From DATAQC01 sp038232455 (GTDB lineage: Bacteria; Actinomycetota; Acidimicrobiia; Acidimicrobiales; AC-14), in NCBI GenBank assembly GCA_038232455.1, contig JBBSHU010000025.1, forward strand, positions 1 through 31,604: a DNA stretch of 31,604 bases. Direction: 5' to 3'. Every line of letters begins with the position of its first letter. Within the stretch, counting starts at the first letter, position 1. The notes beneath the pieces are model-generated. The model did not search any database. It saw only the letters and a list, made by a program, of their open reading frames with translations, and was not told the origin of the DNA. Below are positions 14,857-22,185 of this stretch, one piece after another. The position numbers were made by a program, and so were the translations under genes.

Positions 14857-15449
14857 CCGGCGGTCGTCGGCAGCCACGGTGGCCGGGCCGACTCGTAGGC
14901 GGCGATGGCCTCGACGTTGCGCAACGTGAGGCCCACGTCGTCGAGGCCCTCGAGGAACCGCCACTGGGTGAAGTCGTCGAGGGGGAAGGTGGTGTCCAGG
15001 GCGGCGGCCGGCGCCTGCACCCGGCGGGTCTCGACGTCGATGGTGATCTCGATGGCGGGGTCGGCCTCGACGGCGGTGAGCAGGACCCGCGCGCTGATCT
15101 CGTCGACCTCGACGGGCAGGAGCCCCGCCTTGGTGCAGTTGGTGCGGAAGATGTCGGCGAAACCGGGCGAGACCACGGCCCGGAAGCCGTAGTCCTGAAG
15201 GGCCCACACGGCGTGCTCGCGCGACGACCCCGTACCGAAGTTGGGACCGGTCACGAGAATCGATGCGCCGTCGTGGCGGGTTTGGTTCAGGACGAAGTCG
15301 GGATCGTCGCGCCAGGCCGAGAACAGGCCTTCGCCGTAGCCTGTGCGCTCCACGCGCTTGAGCCAGTCACTGGGGATGATCTGGTCGGTGTCGACGTCAC
15401 GGCGGTCGAGCGGTGCAGCGGTGCCGGTGATCGTGCGGATGGCTTCCAT
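14853..15449 (-). CDS. leuD: 3-isopropylmalate dehydratase small subunit
   Basis: With LeuC it isomerises 2- to 3-isopropylmalate. The 198-aa protein has the usual swivelling-domain marks: TGTAAPLDRRDVDTDQIIPS near the start, FNQTRHDGA-type VLNQTRHDGASILV, GPNFGTGSSREHAVWALQ with the GSSREH substrate loop, FRAVVSPGFADIFRTNCTKAGLLPVEV, and a C-terminal TQWRFLEGLDDVGLTL. The ATG lies 8 bp after the leuC stop, and the gene ends in GTGA shared with the methyltransferase start. Length and motifs are complete. Confidence 0.96.
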   Translation of the reverse strand: MEAIRTITGTAAPLDRRDVDTDQIIPSDWLKRVERTGYGEGLFSAWRDDPDFVLNQTRHDGASILVTGPNFGTGSSREHAVWALQDYGFRAVVSPGFADIFRTNCTKAGLLPVEVDEISARVLLTAVEADPAIEITIDVETRRVQAPAAALDTTFPLDDFTQWRFLEGLDDVGLTLRNVEAIAAYESARPPWLPTTAG

Positions 15450-15457
15450 GGGTCCGT

Positions 15458-16879
15458 TCAGAGCTCCTCGGGGGTGGCGAAGTGGCCGGCGACGGCGGTG
15501 GCGGCGGCGACGGCGGGCGACACCAGGTGGGTGCGTCCGCCGGCCCCCTGGCGTCCCTCGAAATTGCGGTTCGAGGTGGAGGCGCAGCGCTCACCCGCGC
15601 TCAGCTTGTCGGGGTTCATGGCCAGGCACATCGAGCAGCCGGCCGAGCGCCACTCGAACCCGGCGGCAGTGAAGACCCGGTCGAGGCCCTCGGCCTCGGC
15701 CTCGGCCTTGACCCGCATGGATCCGGGCACGACGAGGGCCCGCATGCCATGGCGGACGTGGCGCCCGTCTACCACGGTGGCCGCGGCCCGCAGGTCCTCG
15801 ATGCGGGAGTTGGTGCACGAGCCGATGAACACGGTGTCGACGGCGATGTCGCGCATAGGGGTGCCCGGGCGGAGGTCCATGTAGGCCAGGGCCCGCCTGG
15901 CGGCCTCGCTCTGGCCGGGATCGCCGAGGACGTCGGGGTCGGGGACGGTGCCGTCGATCCCCACCACCTGCCCCGGGTTGGTACCCCAGGACACGTGGGG
16001 CACCAGGGTGGTGGCGTCGATCATCACCTCCCGGTCGAAGGTGGTTCCCGGGTCGGTGGGCAGGGACTGCCAATGGTCGAGGGCGGCGTCCCAGTCCTTG
16101 CCCTTGGGTGCACGGGCCCGGCCCTCGAGCCAGGCGTAGGTGGTGTCGTCGGGCGCGATCATCCCCGCCCGGGCCCCGGCCTCGATCGACATGTTGCACA
16201 CCGTCATGCGGCCCTCCATGGACAGCGCCCGGATGGCGGAGCCGCGGTACTCCACGATGTGGCCCACCCCGCCGCCGGTGCCGATGCGGCCGATGACGGC
16301 GAGGATCACGTCCTTGGCCGTGACGCCGCCGGGCAGGTCGCCCTCGACGGTGACCGCCATGGTGCCGGGGCGCCGCGCCGGCAGGGTCTGGGTGGCCAGG
16401 ACGTGTTCGACCTCGCTGGTGCCGATGCCGAAGGCCAGGGCTCCGAACGCCCCGTGGGTGGAGGTGTGACTGTCGCCGCACACGATGGTGAGGCCGGGCT
16501 GGGTGAGGCCCAGCTCGGGGCCGATGACGTGCACGATGCCCTGGTTGGCGTGGCCCATTGGGTAAAGGGGGATCCCGAACTGCTCGCAGTTGGTGGCCAG
16601 GGCCTGGAGTTGGCGAGCGGAAACGGGGTCGGCGAGAGGCTGGTCGAGGCCCGTCGTGGGGACGTTGTGGTCGGCTGTGGCCACCGTGAGGTCGGGCCGC
16701 CTCACCGTACGGCCCTCGAGTCGCAGCCCCTCGAACGCCTGGGGGGAGGTGACCTCGTGCACCAGGTGCAGGTCGATGTAGAGCAGGTCGGGCTCACCCT
16801 CGGCCCGGTCGGTCCGGTCGACGACGTGGTCGTCCCACACCTTCTCGCTGAGTGTTCTTGGTTGGGTGGTGGCTGGCAT
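15458..16879 (-). CDS. leuC: 3-isopropylmalate dehydratase large subunit
   Basis: The Fe-S aconitase-family large subunit (473 aa from ATG 16879). Visible: LSEKVWDDHVV at the N terminus, LLYIDLHLVHEVTSPQAFEGLR, ATADHNVPT, CGDSHTSTHGAFGALAFGIGT, and the 4Fe-4S ligands GSCTNSRIEDL and GCSMCLAMNPD, with the last Arg-containing SNRNFEGRQG block. ATG 16879 is preferred to the longer frame because GAGGGAG precedes it and family proteins start near TLSEKVWD. It is the first gene of a minus-strand operon leuC-leuD-methyltransferase-ferritin-GNAT and diverges from an IclR regulator. Confidence 0.96.
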   Translation of the reverse strand: MPATTQPRTLSEKVWDDHVVDRTDRAEGEPDLLYIDLHLVHEVTSPQAFEGLRLEGRTVRRPDLTVATADHNVPTTGLDQPLADPVSARQLQALATNCEQFGIPLYPMGHANQGIVHVIGPELGLTQPGLTIVCGDSHTSTHGAFGALAFGIGTSEVEHVLATQTLPARRPGTMAVTVEGDLPGGVTAKDVILAVIGRIGTGGGVGHIVEYRGSAIRALSMEGRMTVCNMSIEAGARAGMIAPDDTTYAWLEGRARAPKGKDWDAALDHWQSLPTDPGTTFDREVMIDATTLVPHVSWGTNPGQVVGIDGTVPDPDVLGDPGQSEAARRALAYMDLRPGTPMRDIAVDTVFIGSCTNSRIEDLRAAATVVDGRHVRHGMRALVVPGSMRVKAEAEAEGLDRVFTAAGFEWRSAGCSMCLAMNPDKLSAGERCASTSNRNFEGRQGAGGRTHLVSPAVAAATAVAGHFATPEEL

Positions 16880-16944
16880 GTCGGCTCCCTCGGGCTTCTT
16901 TGTCGCCTTGGGGCCCTGGGAGGGACCCAACTCGACACAGAACG

Positions 16945-16973
16945 TTGCTTCTCAATATATGAGACGCTAATCT
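16945..16973 (+). promoter_or_regulatory. iclR promoter with embedded palindrome (candidate IclR operator)
   Basis: TTGCTT (16945-16950) and TAATCT (16968-16973) are 17 bp apart, and the -10 ends 6 bases before GTG 16980, suggesting a leaderless iclR transcript. Between them lies TCTCAATATATGAGA (16950-16964), with perfect TCTCA/TGAGA arms. It is positioned to block iclR and the opposing leuC transcription. That it binds the IclR protein is inferred from position. Confidence 0.6.
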
Positions 16974-16979
16974 CGCTGT

Positions 16980-17624
16980 GTGGACAGTGTAAGCGGAGTC
17001 GGCGTGCTCGACAAGGCGTTTTCCGTTGTCGGTGCCCTGGAAGCGGGGCCGTTAGGCTTGGCGGCCCTGGTTTCGGCGACGGGGCTCTCCCGGGCCACCG
17101 CCCATCGCCTGGCCGTGGCCCTTGAGGTTCACGGCATGGTGGTGCGCACCGACGACGGTCGGTTCGCACTGGGCCCCCGCCTCACCGGTCTGAGCCTTCC
17201 GGCGGCCGCCCGTCCGGCCCTGGAGCGCCTGCGCGATGAGACGGGCGAGAGCGTGCAGCTCTACGTGCGCCGCGGGGATCGCCGCTTGTGCGTGGCCTCG
17301 CTGGAATCGCCGCACGGCTTGCGCACGATCGTGGCCGTGGGGGCGTTGCTGCCTCTCGATGTCGGTTCGGCCGGCAAGGTGCTTCGCGGTGATGCGGACT
17401 CGCTGCGCCGGGGCTGGGCCCAGAGCGTGGAGGAGCGGGAGCCGGGGGTGGCATCGGTGAGCGCTCCGGTGGGCGACGGTGCCGGGGGATTGGTGGCTGC
17501 GGTCTCGGTGTCCGGGCCGGTCGGGCGCACGACGAGGTCCCCGGGACGCCGGTATTCCGCAGCGGTGACCCGCGCCGCGGCGGCGGTGGAAGAGGCATCT
17601 GCCGCTCGGAAGTCGCCTGGATAG
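16980..17624 (+). CDS. IclR-family regulator, NdgR/LtbR-like
   Basis: A 214-aa IclR-type regulator. The N-terminal winged helix is clear (VLDKAFSVVGALEAGPLGLAALVSATGLSRATAHRLAVALEVHGMVVR, here split by role: helix-turn-helix at LAALVSATGLSRATAHRL). The C-terminal effector domain is shortened relative to the usual 240-260 aa but keeps RLRDETGESVQLYVRRGDRRLCVASLES in two halves, GLRTIVAVGALLPLDVGSAGKVL and EPGVASVSAPVGD. In Actinobacteria the gene divergent from leuCD is NdgR (Streptomyces) or LtbR (Corynebacterium), which controls leucine and tryptophan genes; the same arrangement here supports orthology. Probably autoregulated through the palindrome in its promoter. Confidence 0.87.
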   Translation: MDSVSGVGVLDKAFSVVGALEAGPLGLAALVSATGLSRATAHRLAVALEVHGMVVRTDDGRFALGPRLTGLSLPAAARPALERLRDETGESVQLYVRRGDRRLCVASLESPHGLRTIVAVGALLPLDVGSAGKVLRGDADSLRRGWAQSVEEREPGVASVSAPVGDGAGGLVAAVSVSGPVGRTTRSPGRRYSAAVTRAAAAVEEASAARKSPG

Positions 17625-17626
17625 AG

Positions 17627-17643
17627 TCGTCGACAGTCGACGA
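17627..17643. promoter_or_regulatory. 17-bp palindrome before the ricin-domain gene
   Basis: TCGTCGAC-A-GTCGACGA is a perfect 8+1+8 palindrome placed 3 bp after the iclR stop and 14 bp before the GTG of the ricin gene. It may be an operator or part of a small hairpin; its role is unknown. Confidence 0.4.
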
Positions 17644-17656
17644 GGGGACTGGACAG

Positions 17657-18194
17657 GTGACGGGGAGACGATCTTGGAGGCGGACAGCGGCGGTCGGCGC
17701 AACATTGGTTGGAGCGCGGGTTTGCTCGCAGCACCGACGCCCGCCGGTGCGGCGAGCGAGGGGTGCGGCTACGAGTTCGTCGCCGCCCACAGTGGCAAGG
17801 TCGCTGATGTCGCGGGAGCCGCCGTCAACGATGGGGCGCCGGTAATCCAATGGCTGAGCACCGGCGAGGACAACCAACGTTGGATCCCTCTGCCGCTCGA
17901 CGATGGCTCGTTCGTCTTGATGAATCTCAACAGCTACATGGTCCTCGACGTGGCTGGCTCGTCGACCGCCAACGGGGCACCCATCGTCCAGTCCCTGTGG
18001 GACGGGAGCGCCACCCAACTGTGGCGCCAGTACCCCGTCGGCCCCGACTTCGTCGTGTTCATCAACGTGGGTAGCGGCCGGCCCTGGACGTGGCCGGAGC
18101 ATCGGTCGACGAGGGCGCCGGCTTGATTCAGTGGGATTGGAACGGCGGCAGCAACCAGCCGTGGCAAGGAATCGTGAGCTGCGTCGTTGCCTAG
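17657..18194 (+). pseudogene. secreted ricin-type beta-trefoil lectin protein, two frameshifts
   Basis: About 179 aa if two single bases are restored. From GTG 17657 the frame gives a good export signal (MTGRRSWRRTAAVGATLVG) that continues one frame over as AGLLAAPTPAGAASEGCGYE, so a base is missing near 17715-17719. Then come ricin-type repeats: HSGKVADVAGAAVNDGAPVI, YMVLDVAGSSTANGAPIV, and after a second break near 18076-18084, ALDVAGASVDEGAGLIQWDW and GGSNQPW to the stop TAG. The QxW motifs show a carbohydrate-binding RICIN domain. It is a close relative of the ricin part of the 30414 protein. The stop codon lies in the left terminal repeat of the next feature. Decay or assembly errors could explain the breaks. 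Confidence 0.75.
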
Positions 18195-18357
18195 TGCCGT
18201 GGCCACAGACCATTGCCGCGTCCCGCCGGCCAGGGACGCCGCCCGCGGCGTCCTCGTCCTTGCCGTAGGGCGCCGGCTATGGCGTCGTCCTGCGTCCTTG
18301 CGGGGGTCGCCCCTGGCTCGGCGCTACGCGGCCAAGCGCTCATGGCCACGGCACTAG
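18191..18357. mobile_element. small non-coding element with 15-bp perfect terminal inverted repeats
   Basis: CTAGTGCCGTGGCCA (18191-18205) is repeated in inverse at 18343-18357, with 137 bp of very GC-rich sequence between that holds no convincing gene. The size and perfect ends resemble a MITE or a large palindromic intergenic repeat. No clear target duplication is seen. The rest of 18195-18401 shows nothing else. Confidence 0.4.
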
Positions 18358-18401
18358 CCGCAGCGTTCGCTTCAAGCGGGCGAGGGCTGCCGGCGAGGGC
18401 C

Positions 18402-19700
18402 CTATTGCGTCGACCCGGCTAGCGCCAGGTCGAGCGTTCCGGGTGGGTGCCCGGCCGGGTCCGATCCCGAGTCGGCATGGTCGTCGTCGGGCGGATGCTC
18501 GGGTGCCACGAGCCGCCAGTCACCGGCACGCCCCTCGAGGCGATGGCCGAAGTAGGTCTTCTGGTCGTGGTGCCACGAGCACAATCGGGCCAGGCGATCG
18601 AGGGTGGTGGTGCGGGTGACCGCCCAGCCGTCGACATGGTCGATCTCCAGCCCCCTGGTCACGGTGCAGCCGGGCACCACGCAGGTTCGATCTCGTTCTT
18701 CCAGGGCGGCCCGCTGGGCGGCCGTGACCGTCCGCCCGGCGTGGGCCACGGCCGCCACGTCGACACCCTTGGTGACGAGAGCCTTCAGCACGGCGTCGCC
18801 GGCCCACGCCCGGGCCGTGGCCACGGGGATGGGCCCGACGCCGGGGACCTCGCACACCTCGTCGCCCTCGACGTGGCCCCGCACCAACGCGGCGTGGTCG
18901 ACCCGCACGTGCACCGTGGCCCTGGGTCCCGACGAAGCCTCTTCGCCGTTGCGCGAGCCGGCGGCCTCGGCCATGCGGACGAAGGCATCCGCGGCATAGG
19001 CCTCGGTGGGCTCACGGCGCCCGGCCGCCCGGGCCTCGGCGAAGATCTCGTCGCAGAACGGCTTCAGGTTGGCCAGGATCACCGCTCCTGCCTCCGTGGT
19101 TGTCCCTGGTCTCGCCTCCGCTGCGCTCCGGCTCGCTCGGGACTACGTCCGCAGGTCCATCCGGAAGGCCCCGTCGGCGTCGTTCCAGTACCGCAAGCGG
19201 CGTTCCTGGTGGATCCGGCGGTGGCGGGCCGCCTCATCATGGGCTGCGACCTTCACGCACGCGCAACGCTGGCGGAGGGCCGCCACCGGCTCACTCTGCG
19301 CGGCACGCAGCAGATCGGCCTCGGCGCCGGGCTTGGCCGTCGCCGCTGCGGCGAGCTCCCTGGCCTGGACCTCGGACAACCGCCCCTGGCGCTGGGCCTC
19401 AGCCGTGGCGGGGAGCTTCTCCAGGCGCCGGGCCGTCTCCAAGGTGCCCGCCGCCGCGCCCACCGACGAACCCGTCATAGCCGCCAACCAGTCGGCCGCG
19501 CTGCGGGCGCCGTCTCGCCGCCACCGGTTGGTCTCCTCGACCCGCCGGGCCATCATCGCCTTGCCCGCCGTAGCCAGGCGCTCGGCCTCGGCGAACAGCT
19601 TCAGCAGGCGAGCGGCGTCGTCACCGTCGAAACAGCGAGGCTCGAGCTCGTCCAATGCCTTCCGCAGCAGGTTGTCAGCCGCAAGGACCGTGGAGAACAT
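18402..19700 (-). pseudogene. DUF222/HNH endonuclease (13E12 family) interrupted by a repeat with an in-frame TAG
   Basis: N-terminal part (19700-19143): MFSTVLAADNLLRKALDELE, then the helical DUF222 region with RWRRDGARSAADWLAAMTG, RLSEVQARELAAAA and a final LRYWNDADGAFRMDLRT before TAG (19145-19143). C-terminal part, in the same frame: EAGAVILANLKPFCDEIFAE, REPTEAYAADAFVRMAE, and the HNH domain DRTCVVPGCTVTRGLEIDHV, LARLCSWHHDQKTYFGHRL. The TAG and about 15 flanking codons come from a copy of the 49-bp dispersed repeat. Without it the two parts would form one normal protein of about 415 aa. The start ATG lies in a LexA box. Read as two pieces, neither is a full family member. The function of 13E12 proteins is unknown. 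Confidence 0.85.
19102..19150 (-). repeat. 49-bp dispersed repeat, copy 2 (inside the HNH gene)
   Basis: On the minus strand it begins GGACGTAGTCCCGAGC and ends GAGACCAGGGAC, 45 of 49 positions identical to 4798-4846. It carries the in-frame TAG that splits the DUF222/HNH gene. The GTCCC/GGGAC ends allow partial hairpin folding. Confidence 0.8.
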
Positions 19701-19738
19701 ATGTTCGTATCCTAGCCATCATTCCAACCCATGTGCAA
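19695..19738 (-). promoter_or_regulatory. LexA (SOS) box and promoter of the DUF222/HNH gene
   Basis: GAACATATGTTC (19695-19706) is a perfect palindrome; with flanking bases it reads CGAACATATGTTCT on the minus strand, matching the actinobacterial LexA consensus CGAACRNRYGTTYG closely. Its ATG is the start codon. Upstream on the minus strand, TTGCAC (19738-19733), an 18-bp spacer and TAGGAT (19714-19709) form a promoter whose start would be near the ATG. Confidence 0.75.
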
Positions 19739-19843
19739 GCATTTGATACTTCAACCGAGAGAATATTGTTGATCCAGGCGAGACCTGTGTTTCTCGTCAG
19801 CTAAGGGACCCTGTTCACTGCACTGCTATTCCGCGACTGGCCC

Positions 19844-20644
19844 TCAGCCGCCACCGACCACGGCCTGGATCTGTTCGACTCGGAAGTTGTCAATGCCCCC
19901 TTCGGTCTCCAGGCCGGTGAGGGTGCCGTTTTCGCCGCCCAGGTGCCAGGTCGACGACCAGTTCTCGGTGACCACGATGTCGTAATGGCCGACGTTGATG
20001 TACGTGTGAGTGATCTGGCCGTCGGGCCAGGCGCCGCCCTCGACGTCGTAGGGCCCCGTGGTCTCCCCGTCTCCCCAGTCGACCGTGTACTGGCCAGTGG
20101 CGGTCAGGGCGAGGGGCCCGAACGGTGTGCCCCGTGAATAGTCGTGCTGGCGCTCACCATGGGTTTCCAGATAGGCGGTCTTCCCGGTAATCGCCCACCC
20201 CGGAGCGATCGAAGGCGCCGGCTTGGGTAATGGGATGTCCTGCCAAAAACTGATTACATAGACAATTGGATCTACGCCAGTGCTTGATTCCCCCGGGCAC
20301 ATCGGATATTGAGGCGCCACGACTTCCCAGTCGTGTCGGGCAGTTTCGGCCACGAGATCGCGGGACAAATCGCCATACGAAAAATTCCAAGAATACAGGC
20401 ACTGACTACCGTCGGGGTTAGTCCGGATGGCGGGAAAAACAACGTAGTCTGGCAATCTGGAGCCGATTTCTTTGCCTACCGGGCGGAGCCCAGTGTTTTC
20501 TTGGGTCGTGTCGCCGCTACATTCGACTACCCGGCCGCGGGAATCGGGGATGCACCCCATGTCCGGAGCTATCGCTGCGGTTGGGGCAGCGTTGAGTCCA
20601 GCCGTGAGGACCAGAATGCTAGAGATCAGGATGCAGTTGCGCAT
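19844..20644 (-). CDS. secreted protein with C-terminal PKD-like domain
   Basis: A 266-aa exported protein (signal MRNCILISSILVLTAGLNAA...). The C-terminal third has a beta-sandwich of PKD type: TGQYTVDWGDGETTGPYDV with the WGDG turn, then GQITHTYINVGHYDIVVTENW and a last strand. The middle part (YVVFPAIRTNPDGSQCLYSW, VVAPQYPMCPG) is unassigned. The ATG lies 19 bp inside the end of the upstream lipoprotein gene, so the two are co-transcribed and probably coupled. GC content and codon bias are lower than in the leu genes, like the rest of this accessory stretch. A role at the cell surface is inferred; no enzyme motif is seen. Confidence 0.75.
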   Translation of the reverse strand: MRNCILISSILVLTAGLNAAPTAAIAPDMGCIPDSRGRVVECSGDTTQENTGLRPVGKEIGSRLPDYVVFPAIRTNPDGSQCLYSWNFSYGDLSRDLVAETARHDWEVVAPQYPMCPGESSTGVDPIVYVISFWQDIPLPKPAPSIAPGWAITGKTAYLETHGERQHDYSRGTPFGPLALTATGQYTVDWGDGETTGPYDVEGGAWPDGQITHTYINVGHYDIVVTENWSSTWHLGGENGTLTGLETEGGIDNFRVEQIQAVVGGG

Positions 20645-21251
20645 GGGTCGGGCGGTTTAGAGCGGTCCTTCTGGAATCCGTCATAGATGATCGTCCAACC
20701 CGTTGGGTTGTAGTTGTTCGTATCGCGCGCACGATCGAGGGTCTGTAACCCGACGTACTGTTCGCCAATGTCCGTTCTAGCATCGACTGAAACCTTTGAA
20801 TAATCGCGGGCCACCCGTGCAAAAACGCACTTAGATTGAGCAGATAAAAGGCTCGTAACGGTTGTCTTTCGGTTCCCTGGTGAGGGGGGGAGCCCGGGAA
20901 ACCCAGCAGCCGAGTCCTTGATGAGATAGTTGAGTTGTGAATCAAGAATCGGCCCCACATATATGGCCTTGACGCGGTCAATAGAGTCGGGAGTGAGCGA
21001 TCCTGCCTTCGCGACCATCCGGACCGAATCTCCCATCACGGCGTCCAACCCGGCCAACACCCGGTTGACGTAGGCCACGTCGATCACGGGGGGAACCGCA
21101 TACGGGTTGGTGGTGGTGGTGCTCGCGACGCGGTGGCGATGGTGGGCCTCGCGGCCGTGACGCCGGCCTTCGAGCTCGAGCAGGCCGCGGCCAGGAGGGG
21201 CCCGCTCGCCACCACCACCAGGACCGCTCGCCGAAGCACCGCCTGCCTCAC
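20626..21251 (-). pseudogene. lipoprotein of unknown function, one frameshift after the signal region
   Basis: GTG 21251 begins a lipoprotein signal: RRAVLVVVASGPLLAAACSS, with lipobox LAAAC, then SKAGVTAARPTIATA. The frame breaks near 21121-21132 and continues one frame over as ASTTTTNPYAVPPVIDVAYV, then NRVLAGLDAVMGDSVRMVAK through VGLQTLDRARDTNNY to the stop at 20626 (about 208 aa when one base is restored). The STTTT linker following the lipidated Cys makes the join convincing. Without the fix only a 153-aa frame from 21087 remains. The mature part is unrecognised. It is the first gene of a pair with the PKD-like protein. Assembly error is a real alternative to gene decay. Confidence 0.7.
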
Positions 21252-21326
21252 GGCCCTAATGCATATCAGGGGGATGTGCGGGTTGACACACCCATAGGCA
21301 GGACCGACCGCGGCTAGAATCAGGTA

Positions 21327-21782
21327 ATGGCGAGGCATCCGCAAAGCCAACGAAGGCGAGAGAAGTCCTCGGTCGATATGGGGATCACGCCGCCAGTTGG
21401 GCCGGGCTGGAGCCCGCCGCCACCTGAAGAGTGCGTCGAGTCCGACTCCTACACGTTGTTCCTGACCGACGCCGACCCACCAGTGGAGCGCGTGAAGATC
21501 AGGCTCACGAACGGTCTCCCAGGCATGGAGCTGGTCGACTTCGCACTGGTCCATGAGACGTATTACAAGCGCCAGTGGCGCACCGTCGCAGTCGCAGATT
21601 CCTCGCATGACAACGAAGTCCATGTTCACCAATACGGGCGCAAGACAGACAGGCGGATCGGAAAGCCTGACCACATCTGCCCCATCGGTCGTGTGGCCGA
21701 CGTGACGGCTGGGTACGACCTGGCCTACGATCGGGTGGTTAGTGACTGGTCAACGAACAGGCGGAGGTGGCACGATGGATGA
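21327..21782 (+). CDS. unknown protein, first gene of an accessory pair
   Basis: A 151-aa protein not recognised. A basic N terminus (ARHPQSQRRREKSS) is followed by a soluble, mixed alpha/beta-looking body: SYTLFLTDADPPVERVKIRL, MELVDFALVHETYYKRQWRTV, then a His-rich HDNEVHVHQYGRKTDRRIG and a helix ending DWSTNRRRWHDG. There is no signal peptide or membrane segment. TAGAAT ends 6 bases before the ATG, so the transcript may be leaderless. The stop overlaps the next gene by 8 bp. Such a tight pair of small unknown genes in an island next to an IS could be a toxin-antitoxin or defence-related pair, but no motif shows this. Confidence 0.6.
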   Translation: MARHPQSQRRREKSSVDMGITPPVGPGWSPPPPEECVESDSYTLFLTDADPPVERVKIRLTNGLPGMELVDFALVHETYYKRQWRTVAVADSSHDNEVHVHQYGRKTDRRIGKPDHICPIGRVADVTAGYDLAYDRVVSDWSTNRRRWHDG

Positions 21783-22185
21783 CGTGGAACGTGCTGCGAT
21801 CACGAGGCTCGTGTACCGACGCCTCACCGATCCAGGCTTTCGCGACCGACTGACGGCGAAGGCGAGCGATGGCACGCGGCCGATCGTTGTCGTGTTGCCA
21901 GGGGACTCGCTGGAACGTCTGCTGGCGGACGTAGAGAGGTTGGGCGGAGCGGCAAACGTCGTTCTTCCGGTTCTGAACGGGGTCGTCGTCATCGCGATGG
22001 CCGCGTCTGCGAACAGCGATGCCATCGACCCTGGCGTTGCCCAGCTAACTTCCGACTGCACCGTAGGGCTGTTCTTCGCCCGGCTTCGAATTGACGGGGA
22101 CGAGGCTGCTTACCGATTCGTGATGGAGCGTCCAGATCATCGGCGGGATGCGGGCAGCGCCGAGATGGTCGCGCTTACGAGCTAA
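21775..22185 (+). CDS. unknown protein, second gene of the accessory pair
   Basis: A 136-aa soluble protein with no family recognised. It starts at ATG 21775 (MDDVERAAITRLVYRRLTDP), with GGAGG (21763-21767) 7 bases upstream. The middle reads PIVVVLPGDSLERLLADVER and VVLPVLNGVVVIAMAASANSD, a plausible alternate beta/alpha pattern, and the end is RPDHRRDAGSAEMVALTS. It overlaps the upstream gene by 8 bp, so the two are translationally linked and probably act together. Confidence 0.6.
   Translation: MDDVERAAITRLVYRRLTDPGFRDRLTAKASDGTRPIVVVLPGDSLERLLADVERLGGAANVVLPVLNGVVVIAMAASANSDAIDPGVAQLTSDCTVGLFFARLRIDGDEAAYRFVMERPDHRRDAGSAEMVALTS

Noticed and set aside
15482..17125. 547-codon open frame opposite leuC
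   Set aside because: Antisense shadow of leuC; it also runs through the leuC-iclR regulatory region.
18402..19082. C-terminal HNH part as an independent gene
   Set aside because: It lacks the DUF222 N terminus and its own ribosome site, and it is in frame with the upstream part across the inserted repeat, so it is better read as half of one broken gene.
21283..21320. TTGACA (21283) with TAGAAT (21315) as one promoter
   Set aside because: Spacing is 26 bp, too long; only the TAGAAT box is used in the interpretation.
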